Assembly: GCF_009392895.1 (NCBI RefSeq) | Contig: NZ_CP045488.1 | Coordinates: 992,001-1,056,000, forward strand | Direction of reading: 5' to 3' | Length of the DNA stretch: 64,000 bases | Source of the DNA: Natronorubrum aibiense | Lineage (GTDB): Archaea > Halobacteriota > Halobacteria > Halobacteriales > Natrialbaceae | Shown here: piece after piece, positions 17,652 to 25,923 of the stretch | Layout: each line of letters begins with the position of its first letter | How positions within the stretch are numbered: position 1 is the stretch's first letter | The notes under the pieces: model-generated | The model's database searches: none | What the model was told of the DNA's origin: nothing | Seen by the model: the letters and a program-made list of their open reading frames with translations, nothing else | Position numbers and translations under genes: made by a program

Positions 17652-19160
17652 TCAGACATAGTCGTTCACCTCCGAACGAAGCGCCTGGCGGGCTGCCTCG
17701 AGTGCGTTCTCGGTCACGTCGAGCGTTTCCTCGTCGGCCTCGAGGGCGTCGCGAGCGGTCTCGAGCTGTGGGCCGACGGCCTCGGGAGCGGGTCCGCCCT
17801 GCGAGTCGCGGCTCGCGACGCTTTCGGCGGGATCGAGGGCGGCCTCGACGGCATCGGGGTCGACGACCGACTCGAGGGGTTCTCCGAGCACCTCTTCGGC
17901 GGCAGCCGCGATTGCGTCGTAGTCTGCCCCACTCTCCGCTGCAATCGCAACGAGTTCGTGTGCCGTCCGGAACGGCAACCCGTTCGCCGCGAGCAGGTCG
18001 GCGACGCCGGTCGCGGTCGAAAAGCCCACGCCGGCTTCCACCGCGAGCGTGTCTTCGTTCCAGTCGGCCGTCGCCACGGCCCCGGCCGCGACCTCGCTGG
18101 CTTCCGTCACCGCGTCGACGGTCTCCCAGGCGTGGGTCGTCGCACGCTGGAGGTCGCGGTTGTACGCACGCGGGAGCCCTTTGAGCGTCGTCGTCAACCC
18201 CTGTACGCTGCCGGCCGCGTCGCCCGCGACCGCGCGGACGAGCTCCAGTGTGTCCGGGTTCTTCTTCTGGGGCATGATCGACGACGTCGAGGAGTAGTCG
18301 TCGGCAAGGTCGACGAAGCCGCGGTTGGCGAAGATGATGATATCTTCGGCCAGCCCGGACAGCGTCGTCGCGTGTGTCGACAGCACCTGAACGGTCTCGA
18401 GCAAGAAATCCCGGCTCGAGGAGGCGTCCATCGAGTTCTCGATGACCGACTCGAACCCGAGCAATTCGGCGGTGCGTTCGCGGTCGATATCGAACGTCGT
18501 GCCGGCGAAGGCCGCGCCACCCAGCGGTGACTGGTTGATCCGCTGATAGGCCTCGAACAGGCGTTCCGTGTCGCGACGAACCGCGCCTTCGTAGGCTAGC
18601 GCCCAGTGTGCAACGGTGGTCGGCTGGGCGGGCTGGAGGTGCGTGTAGCCTGGCATGATCGTCTCCGTGTGCTCGGCGGCGACCTCGACGAGCGACTCGC
18701 GCAGCGCGAGCGTCGTCTCGATGGCCTCGAGGACGTCTTCGCGCAGTCGGTAGCGGATGCAGGCCGCGACCTCGTCGTTTCTCGAGCGCGCGGTGTGCAT
18801 CTTCCCGCCGTCGGGGCCGATCCCCTCGATGACGGCGGTCTCGATGGCCTCGTGGACGTCCTCGCCGTCGGGCAGAGAGGCGTGGCCGTCGACTTCGATC
18901 GCATCGAGTGCCGTGAGGATCTGGCCCGCGACGTCGTCGCCGATGATATCCTGCTCGGCGAGCATGATGACGTGTGCGCGGTCGATCTCGATGTCGGCCT
19001 CGAAGATCCGTTCGTCGGCCGCAAGCGAGGAGAGGAAACTCCGAGCGGGGCCGCCGCTAAAGCGGTCCCGTCGCACGACGCCTTCGTCGCTCGAGTTTCC
19101 GCTGCCGTCAGTTCGCAACGTTGGTTCGGCTGCCCCGCTGTGAGTGCTCTCCTCGGTCAT
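17652..19160 (-). CDS. argH: Argininosuccinate lyase
   Basis: 502 residues, slightly longer than usual because of a Ser/Gly/Glu-rich N-terminal extension of about 30 residues. Fumarase/aspartase superfamily: the signature loop SSIMPQKKN is at residues 293-301, with HTARSRND at 122-129 and TTVAHW at 181-186. It cleaves argininosuccinate to arginine and fumarate. It starts 2 nt after the argG stop, so the two form an operon. Its TGA is followed after one base by repeat copy A. Confidence 0.96.
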   Translation of the reverse strand: MTEESTHSGAAEPTLRTDGSGNSSDEGVVRRDRFSGGPARSFLSSLAADERIFEADIEIDRAHVIMLAEQDIIGDDVAGQILTALDAIEVDGHASLPDGEDVHEAIETAVIEGIGPDGGKMHTARSRNDEVAACIRYRLREDVLEAIETTLALRESLVEVAAEHTETIMPGYTHLQPAQPTTVAHWALAYEGAVRRDTERLFEAYQRINQSPLGGAAFAGTTFDIDRERTAELLGFESVIENSMDASSSRDFLLETVQVLSTHATTLSGLAEDIIIFANRGFVDLADDYSSTSSIMPQKKNPDTLELVRAVAGDAAGSVQGLTTTLKGLPRAYNRDLQRATTHAWETVDAVTEASEVAAGAVATADWNEDTLAVEAGVGFSTATGVADLLAANGLPFRTAHELVAIAAESGADYDAIAAAAEEVLGEPLESVVDPDAVEAALDPAESVASRDSQGGPAPEAVGPQLETARDALEADEETLDVTENALEAARQALRSEVNDYV

Positions 19161-19162
19161 GG

Positions 19163-20359
19163 TTATTCCTCGTCGTCGGCGTTTGCGGCGATCGCTTCGT
19201 TCGCGAGACGGCGCTGGAAGCCGTGGTACTTCGCGACGCCGGTGGCGTCTTCTTGGGTGATCTTCCCGACCGTTTCCGTGTCGAAGGAGGCGTGTTCGGC
19301 CGAGTACGCCGCGAATGTGCTGTCGCGGGCCACGGCACGAGCCTGACCGCCCTCGAAGCGGATCGTGACGGTTCCGGTGACGCGTTTCTGTGTCTCGTCG
19401 ATGAAGCCCTCGAGTGCGCCGACGAGCGGCGCGTCGACCAGGCCCTCGTAGCCCTTTTTCGACCAGCGCTGGTCGATCAGCTGCTTGAACTCGCGTTCTT
19501 CCTGCGTGAGGACGAGTCCCTCGAGCGCCTCGTGAGCATTGAGCAGCGTCGTCGCGGCCGGATGCTCGTAGTTCTCACGAACCTTCAGGCCGAGCATGCG
19601 GTCTTCCATCGAGTCGGTACGACCGACGCCGTACGCGCCGGCGACCTCGTTCAAGTGCTGGATGAGTTCGACGGGCTCGTACTCGACGCCGTCGACGGCG
19701 ACGGGGCGACCCTGCTCGAACTCGATATCGATCTCCTGGGTCTCGCCGGTCGGGGCCTGGGTCCAGGCGTAGATGTCCTCCGGCGGGACGTAGCTCGGGT
19801 CCTCCAGCTCGTCACCCTCGACGGAGCGGCTCCAGAGGTTGGTGTCGATCGACCAGTCGCCGCCGCTGCCACCCTCGACGGGGAGGTCCTTCTCGGCGGC
19901 GTACTCCTGTTCCCACTCGCGCGTGAGTCCGAGTTCGCGAACGGGGGCGATGACCTCGAGATCGGAGTCACGCCAGATGGCTTCGAAACGCAGCTGGTCG
20001 TTTCCTTTGCCCGTACAGCCGTGAGCGATGCCGGTACAGCCCTGTTCCTCTGCAACCTCCAGAATTGCCTCGGCGATCACCGGGCGGGCGAGTGCCGTCC
20101 CGAGTGGGTAGCCCTGGTAGGTCGCGTTCGCGCGAACACTGTCAAGACAGAGATCAGCGAACTCCGCTTTTGCGTCGACGACGTAGTGCTCGAGGCCGAG
20201 TGCCTCGGCGGTTTCTTCGGCTTCGTCGAATTCGGAAGCCGGCTGGCCGACGTCGACCGTGACGCCGATAACGTCGTCGTATCCGTACTCTTCCTCGAGC
20301 AGTGGGACACAGACAGTCGTGTCAAGCCCACCCGAGAACGCAAGTGCGACGCGTGTCAT
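19163..20359 (-). CDS. argG: Argininosuccinate synthase
   Basis: 398 residues. The N-type PP-loop ATP pyrophosphatase motif SGGLDTT is at residues 9-15. Further family motifs are GCTGKGNDQLRFE (citrulline/aspartate binding) and TPGETQEIDIEFEQG-type segments. It joins citrulline and aspartate. It is the first enzyme gene of the argG-argH pair, and a 49-codon Arg-rich ORF ends 88 nt upstream on the same strand. Confidence 0.97.
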   Translation of the reverse strand: MTRVALAFSGGLDTTVCVPLLEEEYGYDDVIGVTVDVGQPASEFDEAEETAEALGLEHYVVDAKAEFADLCLDSVRANATYQGYPLGTALARPVIAEAILEVAEEQGCTGIAHGCTGKGNDQLRFEAIWRDSDLEVIAPVRELGLTREWEQEYAAEKDLPVEGGSGGDWSIDTNLWSRSVEGDELEDPSYVPPEDIYAWTQAPTGETQEIDIEFEQGRPVAVDGVEYEPVELIQHLNEVAGAYGVGRTDSMEDRMLGLKVRENYEHPAATTLLNAHEALEGLVLTQEEREFKQLIDQRWSKKGYEGLVDAPLVGALEGFIDETQKRVTGTVTIRFEGGQARAVARDSTFAAYSAEHASFDTETVGKITQEDATGVAKYHGFQRRLANEAIAANADDEE

Positions 20360-20447
20360 ATGGTATTCGAGTGAAGCAGCAGGAGGGACTTAAGCACATT
20401 GATTCTATTTGCGTAAATTAACGTTAGAGCGGCTGCTAACTGGAAAA

Positions 20448-20597
20448 TCAGCGTTTTTGGATCGGTGAAACGGTCCGGGGACGTGGGGTGTGATGTAGGT
20501 CGGGCTCAAAGGCCCGCCGTCGCCGTCGTCGCCGCCGCGGAGAAACAGTCCCGTCGGTACCGGAGACAGCACGCGCGGTTCCGACGGTGGAACTCAT
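20448..20597 (-). CDS. Candidate arginine-rich leader peptide upstream of argG
   Basis: 49 codons, ATG at 20595-20597, TGA at 20448-20450. Residues 21-28 are eight consecutive Arg codons (five CGG, three CGA), and 12 of 49 residues are Arg in total. A TATA-like TTTAATA sits 25-31 nt upstream of the ATG, fitting a near-leaderless transcript that would continue into argG. Behind the stop lie 88 nt with a short hairpin (GTTAG/CTAAC, 20423-20440) and an AT-rich tract. By analogy with bacterial attenuator peptides, ribosome pausing at the Arg run would report arginyl-tRNA supply. A chance GC-rich ORF is the alternative. Confidence 0.55.
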   Translation of the reverse strand: MSSTVGTARAVSGTDGTVSPRRRRRRRRAFEPDLHHTPRPRTVSPIQKR

Positions 20598-20621
20598 TAG
20601 AGAAGCCATAACAGTCCTCAG

Positions 20622-20628
20622 TATTAAA
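20622..20628 (-). promoter_or_regulatory. TATA box of the leader-argG-argH transcript
   Basis: TTTAATA on the minus strand, preceded by AGGA, 25 nt upstream of the leader ATG. It is the best TATA match in the argG upstream region. A second AT-rich patch at 20401-20425 could give an argG-proximal promoter. Confidence 0.5.
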
Positions 20629-20665
20629 TCCTGCTAAATATCGAACGGGACGCCACTCACCTCGG

Positions 20666-21772
20666 CTACTCCTCGGTTTCGTCCTCCCCGGGAAGCGCTA
20701 ACACGTTCTCCCGGCCGATCCGAAAGACTTCGATTTCGCCGTCCTCCCGTAGGCCGCCAACGACCTGACTCGTCTTGGCCTCGGTCCAGTCCAGTTCCGA
20801 GACGACCGCCTGCTGTTTGATCCGACCGCCACGTTCCTCGAGCAAGCGCAGGACGCGTTCTTCGTTGCTGAGCAGTTCGTCCGGCGGTTCGTTCGCGTCG
20901 TCGCTCGCGGTGGACCCATCGGTAACCGGGGTCGTCGCGCCGTCGCCCGTGACTATGGAACCCACGCCACTTCGCCGTCGCTCGAGCCACCAGCCAGCTA
21001 CTCCGAGGCCGGCCAGCAAGGCGAGTGCGGCTACCACGGCGAGCCACGGCATCGACGGCCCGTCTGCTGTTTGTGCGGGTTGTCCGTCATCGTCGCTCTC
21101 TTCGATCATGACGACCAGCGGCGGGTCGGGTGAGAACTCCGAGCCGTCGCTGTTCCAGTAGACGGAGTTCTCGTCCTCGGATGCGTCTTCCGGCGACGGC
21201 GAGACTTCTTCGATCGTGTAGCCGTCCGGGGCGAACATCTGCATCGACGTGTTCTGTGAGAGGGTGTATCCCGCGAGCGCGTCGCCCGCCTCGAGGCGAT
21301 TTAGTTCGACGTACGCGAACTTCGACCACTCGAAACTTACCTCGACGCTGCCGAGATCACGCGGTGCGGAGCTTTCGCCCGTCTCGACGGAGACGTTCGA
21401 GAGTTCCATCTCGCGTTCCGTCGCGTTCTCGCCTTCGACGAGAATTTCGTTCCAGCGAGCTTCCTGGCTGGCGGCGTAGACTTCCGGGTTCGATTCGACG
21501 TCGTCTCGAAGGTCCTCCCATTCACCGTCGGAATCGTTCTCGAAGCGGTAGTCGACGGCGAACGTCGCCGATCCGTTCTCGGCGACGAAGATGTCGATAT
21601 GGATCTCGTCCGCCTCAGCGAGTCGGTCGCTCTCGTTGGACGATTCCTGCAGTACTGCACCCTGTGTCGCGACATCGGCAGCAGCCCCGGCCGAAAGAGC
21701 CGGGAGCAGCACCAGGACACAGCCGATTCCCACGAGCACCCAGATCAGGGCCCAGCGCCCCTTCACATCCAT
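20666..21772 (-). CDS. Membrane-anchored protein with cytoplasmic winged-helix domain
   Basis: 368 residues. It has a signal peptide/first membrane segment (about 7-31), an extracellular beta-rich domain (about 50-235) in the style of haloarchaeal DUF7345-type sensors, and a transmembrane helix (WLAVVAALALLAGLGVAGWWLE, about 245-266). After a linker comes a winged-helix domain (NEERVLRLLEERGGRIKQQ, then WTEAKTSQVVGGLREDGEIE) at about 302-360. The architecture suggests a one-component transmembrane regulator that senses outside and binds DNA inside. No cognate target is evident. The DUF label is from memory. Confidence 0.75.
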   Translation of the reverse strand: MDVKGRWALIWVLVGIGCVLVLLPALSAGAAADVATQGAVLQESSNESDRLAEADEIHIDIFVAENGSATFAVDYRFENDSDGEWEDLRDDVESNPEVYAASQEARWNEILVEGENATEREMELSNVSVETGESSAPRDLGSVEVSFEWSKFAYVELNRLEAGDALAGYTLSQNTSMQMFAPDGYTIEEVSPSPEDASEDENSVYWNSDGSEFSPDPPLVVMIEESDDDGQPAQTADGPSMPWLAVVAALALLAGLGVAGWWLERRRSGVGSIVTGDGATTPVTDGSTASDDANEPPDELLSNEERVLRLLEERGGRIKQQAVVSELDWTEAKTSQVVGGLREDGEIEVFRIGRENVLALPGEDETEE

Positions 21773-21856
21773 TGTATTGGAATGCCGTATCCGTCCAAAT
21801 AGGCTTTCCGACGCGAGAACGGTGTATTTTTCAGACCATCACGCTGAGACGAACGT

Positions 21857-22051
21857 ATGCTCGATACACGCGGTGAACTCGAGGTCGAGACTCTCCTGAA
21901 GATCGTCCTCGGACTGGTCGCCGTTTTGCTCATCTTACAGATCCTGCAGGCACTGATTAGCGGGATCGCGAGTCTCCTCGGCCCGTTCTTTCTGCTCGTA
22001 CAGATCGCAATCGCCGTCCTAATCGTCCTCTGGCTGGTCGACCGGATCTGA
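21857..22051 (+). CDS. Small two-span membrane protein
   Basis: 64 residues. A short acidic N-terminus (MLDTRGELEVE) is followed by two hydrophobic helices (LLKIVLGLVAVLLILQIL and LLGPFFLLVQIAIAVLIVLWLV) separated by a Ser/Gly hinge. It belongs to the many conserved short haloarchaeal membrane proteins of unknown function. It is divergent from the HTH membrane protein and 51 nt ahead of the ligase-like gene, probably co-transcribed with it. Confidence 0.7.
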   Translation: MLDTRGELEVETLLKIVLGLVAVLLILQILQALISGIASLLGPFFLLVQIAIAVLIVLWLVDRI

Positions 22052-22102
22052 ACCGCGCGAGCGTCGTCGGATCACCACACTCATACTCGAACCGCTCTTA
22101 GA

Positions 22103-22612
22103 ATGGGGTACGTGTACAGCGTCAACGTCCCGGTCCCCGGTCGCGTCCGCACGCTCGCGAACGAACTCTATCCCGAACTCGTCGGCTTCGAACACGTCCG
22201 CGAGGACCACTCGTGTCTGCTCAAACGCCTCGGCGAGGCCGACCACGTCGCCCAGTTACAACATCGCGCCCATCGCGCGCTCGAGGGGGCGCCCGCGGTC
22301 GAAGCCCGGATCACCGAGATCGACTACTTCGAGGACCCACCGCTCGGCTCGGCTCCTGTCGTCTATCTCGCCGTCGAGAGCCCTGGCCTCGAGTCGATCC
22401 ACGACGACCTCACCGGCGCGTTCGACATCGTCGACGGACTCGAGGGGGCCGACTACGTCCCCCACGTCACGCTGGCCCGCGGTGGGGACGTAGCGACCGC
22501 ACAACGGCTGGCCGACCGCGAGATCGAGCCGATCGAGTGGACGGTCAGCGGCCTCGAGTTCTGGGATGGAACGTACAAACTCCCGGTGAGTCGGGTTTCG
22601 CTGCCGGCCTGA
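22103..22612 (+). CDS. 2'-5' RNA ligase / cyclic phosphodiesterase (2H) family protein
   Basis: 169 residues. Two HxTx-like motifs define the 2H fold: a degenerate first one, HSCLL (about residue 34), and a canonical second one, HVTLAR (about residues 114-119). Family members cleave or form 2',5' or 2',3'-cyclic phosphate RNA ends. The replacement of the first Thr by Cys is unusual and may change activity. It is convergent with the Rad3-type helicase, 37 bp apart. Confidence 0.75.
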   Translation: MGYVYSVNVPVPGRVRTLANELYPELVGFEHVREDHSCLLKRLGEADHVAQLQHRAHRALEGAPAVEARITEIDYFEDPPLGSAPVVYLAVESPGLESIHDDLTGAFDIVDGLEGADYVPHVTLARGGDVATAQRLADREIEPIEWTVSGLEFWDGTYKLPVSRVSLPA

Positions 22613-22649
22613 CCGCGGCTGTCGCCTCTCGAGACGAACCGGGAACAAC

Positions 22650-24842
22650 CTACGGGGCTGGCGGATCGCCGTCGTAGGCGTCGTAGTCGCCGTAGAAATT
22701 CAGCATCGCGAACTTCAGCTTCTCGGGATCGATATCGAGCAGTTCCTCGCGTTCCTCGTGTGGGAACGTGCTGTTGACGCTGTATCTTCCGAGCTCGGAT
22801 TTGGCCGACCGCGAGTAGCGCCTGTCGAGCAGGGCGCGAACGCCGACGTCTTCCGGTGAGCGGATAACCCGGCCAAGCGCCTGTCTCGTCTTGCGAACCG
22901 TCGGAATCTCGACGGCATAGCGCCAGCCAGTTTCGGTTCCCTCGAACGCTGCGTCGTAGGCCTCTTGGACCGCCTCGGCTCGATCGTCGAGATGGGGATA
23001 GGGGACGCCGACCACCAGCACCGTCGTCGCGTCGTCGCCGTCGAAGCTCACGCCCTCCGCGAGGGTGCCCCACAGTGAGGTACACAACACTGCTCCGTCG
23101 TCCGCGACGAACCGCTGGCGCAACTCCTCGACCGACTCACCCGGTTCGTCCAGATACACCGTCTTCGACGAGCGGCGCTCGAGGCGGTCGGCGTAGCGCT
23201 CGGCTTCGCCGTAGTTGGGGAAGAACGCCAGCGTGTTGCCGGGCGTCATTCGCACGGCGTCGTGGATCGTCTCGGCGACTGTCTCCTGAACGGCTGGGTC
23301 GTCCCGATCCGAGGCGAACAGCGGCGGTGTCTCGACGGCGTACGTCCGCCGCCTGTCTTCGGGGAACTGCAACCCGTAGGCCATCGTGACCGGATCCTCG
23401 AGACCTAACACGTTCTCGGTGACGTCGAACGGCTGGAGGGTTGCGCTCATCAGGACGGTGCTCGAGACCTCGTCGAACAGCCGGCCGGTCACCTGTCGCG
23501 GCAGACAGGAGTACAGCTCCGCGCGGCCGTAGACCTCGTCGGTGCCGGCGTCGCGGGTGACGGCGACGACCGGGTACAGTCCCTCGGCCGTTCCCTCGTC
23601 GAGCCACGCGCTGACGAACGCCGCGGCTTGGAGGATCTGACACTCCGTTCGGGTCGCCGTTTCGCCCTCTCGATATGCTTCCTCGTACTGCTCGTCGAGT
23701 TCCTTCCCGAGTTCCATCGCGGCGTCTAAGTCGTCGTCGATCCCCCGACCGGAGTACCGCTGCAGGAACTCGAGCGTCAGGTCGTCGCGCCGATCGTCGT
23801 TAGCGATGGAGACGTCGGTCCAGCTCTCGCCGACCGCCTCACGATCGCCGAAGCCGAAAGAGCCCTCGTAAGTCTCGACCAGCGCGCGGTGAAACGCCGA
23901 GAGGACGTTGCCGGCGTCTTCGGCGCGCGGGTCGTCAGATTCGGCGAGTTCGTCTAGCGCCGAGTCGAACGTGCGCTCCGAGCAGGTTCGGGTGGCGTGC
24001 TCGCGGGCGGCGTCTTCGACGTTGTGGGCCTCGTCGAAGACGACGATGACGTCCTCGGGGTCGCGACCGAGCCAGCGGAAGAACTGCTTTCGGATGGTCG
24101 AATCGAGCAGGTGATGGTAGTTACAGACAACGAGATCGACGCCCTCGATCCCCTCTTTTAAGAGTTCGTAGCCACACAACTGCTGGCTGTCGGCGAACTC
24201 GTAGATCTCGTCGGGCGTGCGGACGTCCTCGAACAGCCAGCCGAAGAAGTCGTCCGTGTCTTCGGTCAGGTTGTTCCGATAGTAGTCACAGACGTTTTGC
24301 TCCTCGAGATCGTCGAGTCGCTCCTCGAGTGACTCGAGTTCGTCCATGACGGTGCTGCGGGCGTCGGCCGCGCCGCTGTCGCCGTCTTGACTCTCTGCGA
24401 GGAGTTCGCGCTGGCGGCGCTCGAGTTGGCGTTTGTCACGTTCGGTGTCGACGACCGCGCGGGTGTTGTCCCGCAGGGCCTGACACTCCTCGTAGCCGAC
24501 GTCGATGTGACACATCGACGACTTGCCTTTGAACACGATCGCCCGAATCCGTTCCTCGCGGGTGATCGCGCGAGCCTCGGCGACGAACTGGCGCATCTGC
24601 TGGTGGACGTTCGTCGTAATGACGACCGTCTTGTCCTGCTCGCGGGCGACCTCGAGTGCCGGCACGAGCGACGAGAGCGTCTTGCCGGTCCCGCAGGCCC
24701 CCTCGAAGAGGATGTCTTGCCCGCGCGTCAACGCGTTGTGGATGCGATCCATCGCCTCGCGCTGATTCTCGTACGGCTGGTCGTACGGGAAAAAGCGCAT
24801 GTACCCGGCAGTCTCGGACACGGTACGTGATTGGTCCTTCAT
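22650..24842 (-). CDS. XPD/Rad3-family iron-sulfur DNA helicase
   Basis: 730 residues from ATG 24842; a second ATG at 24800 precedes the conserved FFPYDQPY. Walker A is GACGTGKT (residues 48-55) and DEAH is in VVFDEAHNVEDAA. Between Walker A and DEAH lie cysteines C111, C120 and the later ones in NVCDYYRNN and QQLCGYELLK, which fit the XPD-type 4Fe-4S domain. The C-terminal motor ends with LWGTLAEGVSFDG and QALGRVIRSPEDVG. It is a 5'-3' helicase in DNA repair. The frame upstream of 24842 is antisense to the phosphoesterase gene. Confidence 0.9.
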   Translation of the reverse strand: MKDQSRTVSETAGYMRFFPYDQPYENQREAMDRIHNALTRGQDILFEGACGTGKTLSSLVPALEVAREQDKTVVITTNVHQQMRQFVAEARAITREERIRAIVFKGKSSMCHIDVGYEECQALRDNTRAVVDTERDKRQLERRQRELLAESQDGDSGAADARSTVMDELESLEERLDDLEEQNVCDYYRNNLTEDTDDFFGWLFEDVRTPDEIYEFADSQQLCGYELLKEGIEGVDLVVCNYHHLLDSTIRKQFFRWLGRDPEDVIVVFDEAHNVEDAAREHATRTCSERTFDSALDELAESDDPRAEDAGNVLSAFHRALVETYEGSFGFGDREAVGESWTDVSIANDDRRDDLTLEFLQRYSGRGIDDDLDAAMELGKELDEQYEEAYREGETATRTECQILQAAAFVSAWLDEGTAEGLYPVVAVTRDAGTDEVYGRAELYSCLPRQVTGRLFDEVSSTVLMSATLQPFDVTENVLGLEDPVTMAYGLQFPEDRRRTYAVETPPLFASDRDDPAVQETVAETIHDAVRMTPGNTLAFFPNYGEAERYADRLERRSSKTVYLDEPGESVEELRQRFVADDGAVLCTSLWGTLAEGVSFDGDDATTVLVVGVPYPHLDDRAEAVQEAYDAAFEGTETGWRYAVEIPTVRKTRQALGRVIRSPEDVGVRALLDRRYSRSAKSELGRYSVNSTFPHEEREELLDIDPEKLKFAMLNFYGDYDAYDGDPPAP

Positions 24843-24969
24843 TCGATAAAAGGGTTCGTCTCGGGCGACTCCGACACGATGACGAGGCGTGTCGATGGGC
24901 GGCGCAGTGACCAACAGCGCCGACGGCGATGGCGAAAGAATGGTCATCCCTCGACCTGTAGCCGACGGC

Positions 24970-25524
24970 ATGATCGCGATCTTCTCCGATACGCACAGCC
25001 GCCGTGGACACGAACTCGAGGGTGAGGCGCTGGCCACAGCTCGCGAGGCCGATGTCGTCATCCACGCGGGCGACTTCACGAGTCCGGCCGCCCTCGAGGC
25101 CTTTCGGGACGAGTGCGAGCGGTTCTACGCCGTCCACGGGAACGCTGACAGCGCACCTATCCGGGACCGGCTGCCGACGGAGACCGTCGTCGAGGCCGAT
25201 GGAATCCGCGTTGCGGTGACACACCGTCGCGACGGCGGCGAGATGGGACTGGCCATGTTCGGGCGCTCGAACGCTGCCGACGTTGTCGTCTCGGGCCACA
25301 CCCACCGACCGACGGTCGTCGAGACCGAGGACTGTCTCCTGTTGAACCCCGGCAGCCACGCCGACCCACGCGGGAATCGACCGGGGTTCGCCGTTCTCGA
25401 GGAGCGATCCGACGAGCACGCAGCCGGGAAGACGCGGCTCGCAGGCGAGATTCGCCAACCGGACGGCACACTCGTGGAGTCGTTCGAGTACACGGTACCG
25501 GCAGGAACGAACACGGCGGAGTGA
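24970..25524 (+). CDS. YfcE/MJ0936-type metallophosphoesterase
   Basis: 184 residues from ATG 24970; the frame is also open from ATGs at 24889 and 24940. The calcineurin-like motifs are in order: FSDTHS (D, H), HAGDFTS (GD), HGNADS (GNxD), VTHRRDGG and SGHTHRP (GHTH). It hydrolyses phosphodiesters with two metal ions; the physiological substrate is unknown. Divergent from the XPD-like helicase. Confidence 0.85.
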   Translation: MIAIFSDTHSRRGHELEGEALATAREADVVIHAGDFTSPAALEAFRDECERFYAVHGNADSAPIRDRLPTETVVEADGIRVAVTHRRDGGEMGLAMFGRSNAADVVVSGHTHRPTVVETEDCLLLNPGSHADPRGNRPGFAVLEERSDEHAAGKTRLAGEIRQPDGTLVESFEYTVPAGTNTAE

Positions 25525-25791
25525 GGGGCCGAAAAACGGCGCGTCAGCGGGTGGTGGAGGGGTGATCCAGCGGGCGATCCGTCTCGACCACGGGAGTGGA
25601 GGGCGGCGATCGAGACGTATGCGTTGCTATACCCGCTGGATGGATATACACGGCGGAAGGTAAAACATCGATTTCAGTCATCGGCGATGACTGGTCAGTG
25701 TGGTTGTCGGCTGATCGATCGGTCCAGACAGTCAGACGACAACTCGACGTGGTCGAAACGGTTTTGCACACCGGTGCGGTACGGTTTCTGT

Positions 25792-25917
25792 ATGCTCGGC
25801 TTCCTGCCCGACGATCCCGTCATCATCGCGGTCGTGGTGATCCTCCTGTCGCTGGTCTTCTTCTCGTACCTGCTGATCCGCCGAACGATCCTCGAGTTCC
25901 GCGATGGGATGCGCTGA
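25792..25917 (+). CDS. 41-residue single-span membrane protein
   Basis: Starts MLGFLPDDPVIIAVVV, followed by one membrane helix and a charged tail (RRTILEFRDGM). The positive residues immediately after the helix predict an outside-in orientation. It resembles a recurring haloarchaeal micro-protein family of unknown function. It is convergent with threonine aldolase, 6 bp between the stops. The region 25525-25791 before it holds no other gene. Confidence 0.6.
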   Translation: MLGFLPDDPVIIAVVVILLSLVFFSYLLIRRTILEFRDGMR

Positions 25918-25923
25918 CGGCCG

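Noticed and set aside
25529-25541. GCCG-AAAAA-CGGC hairpin behind the phosphoesterase gene as terminator or repeat member
   Set aside because: Only a 4-bp stem and no similarity to the five-copy element; likely chance.
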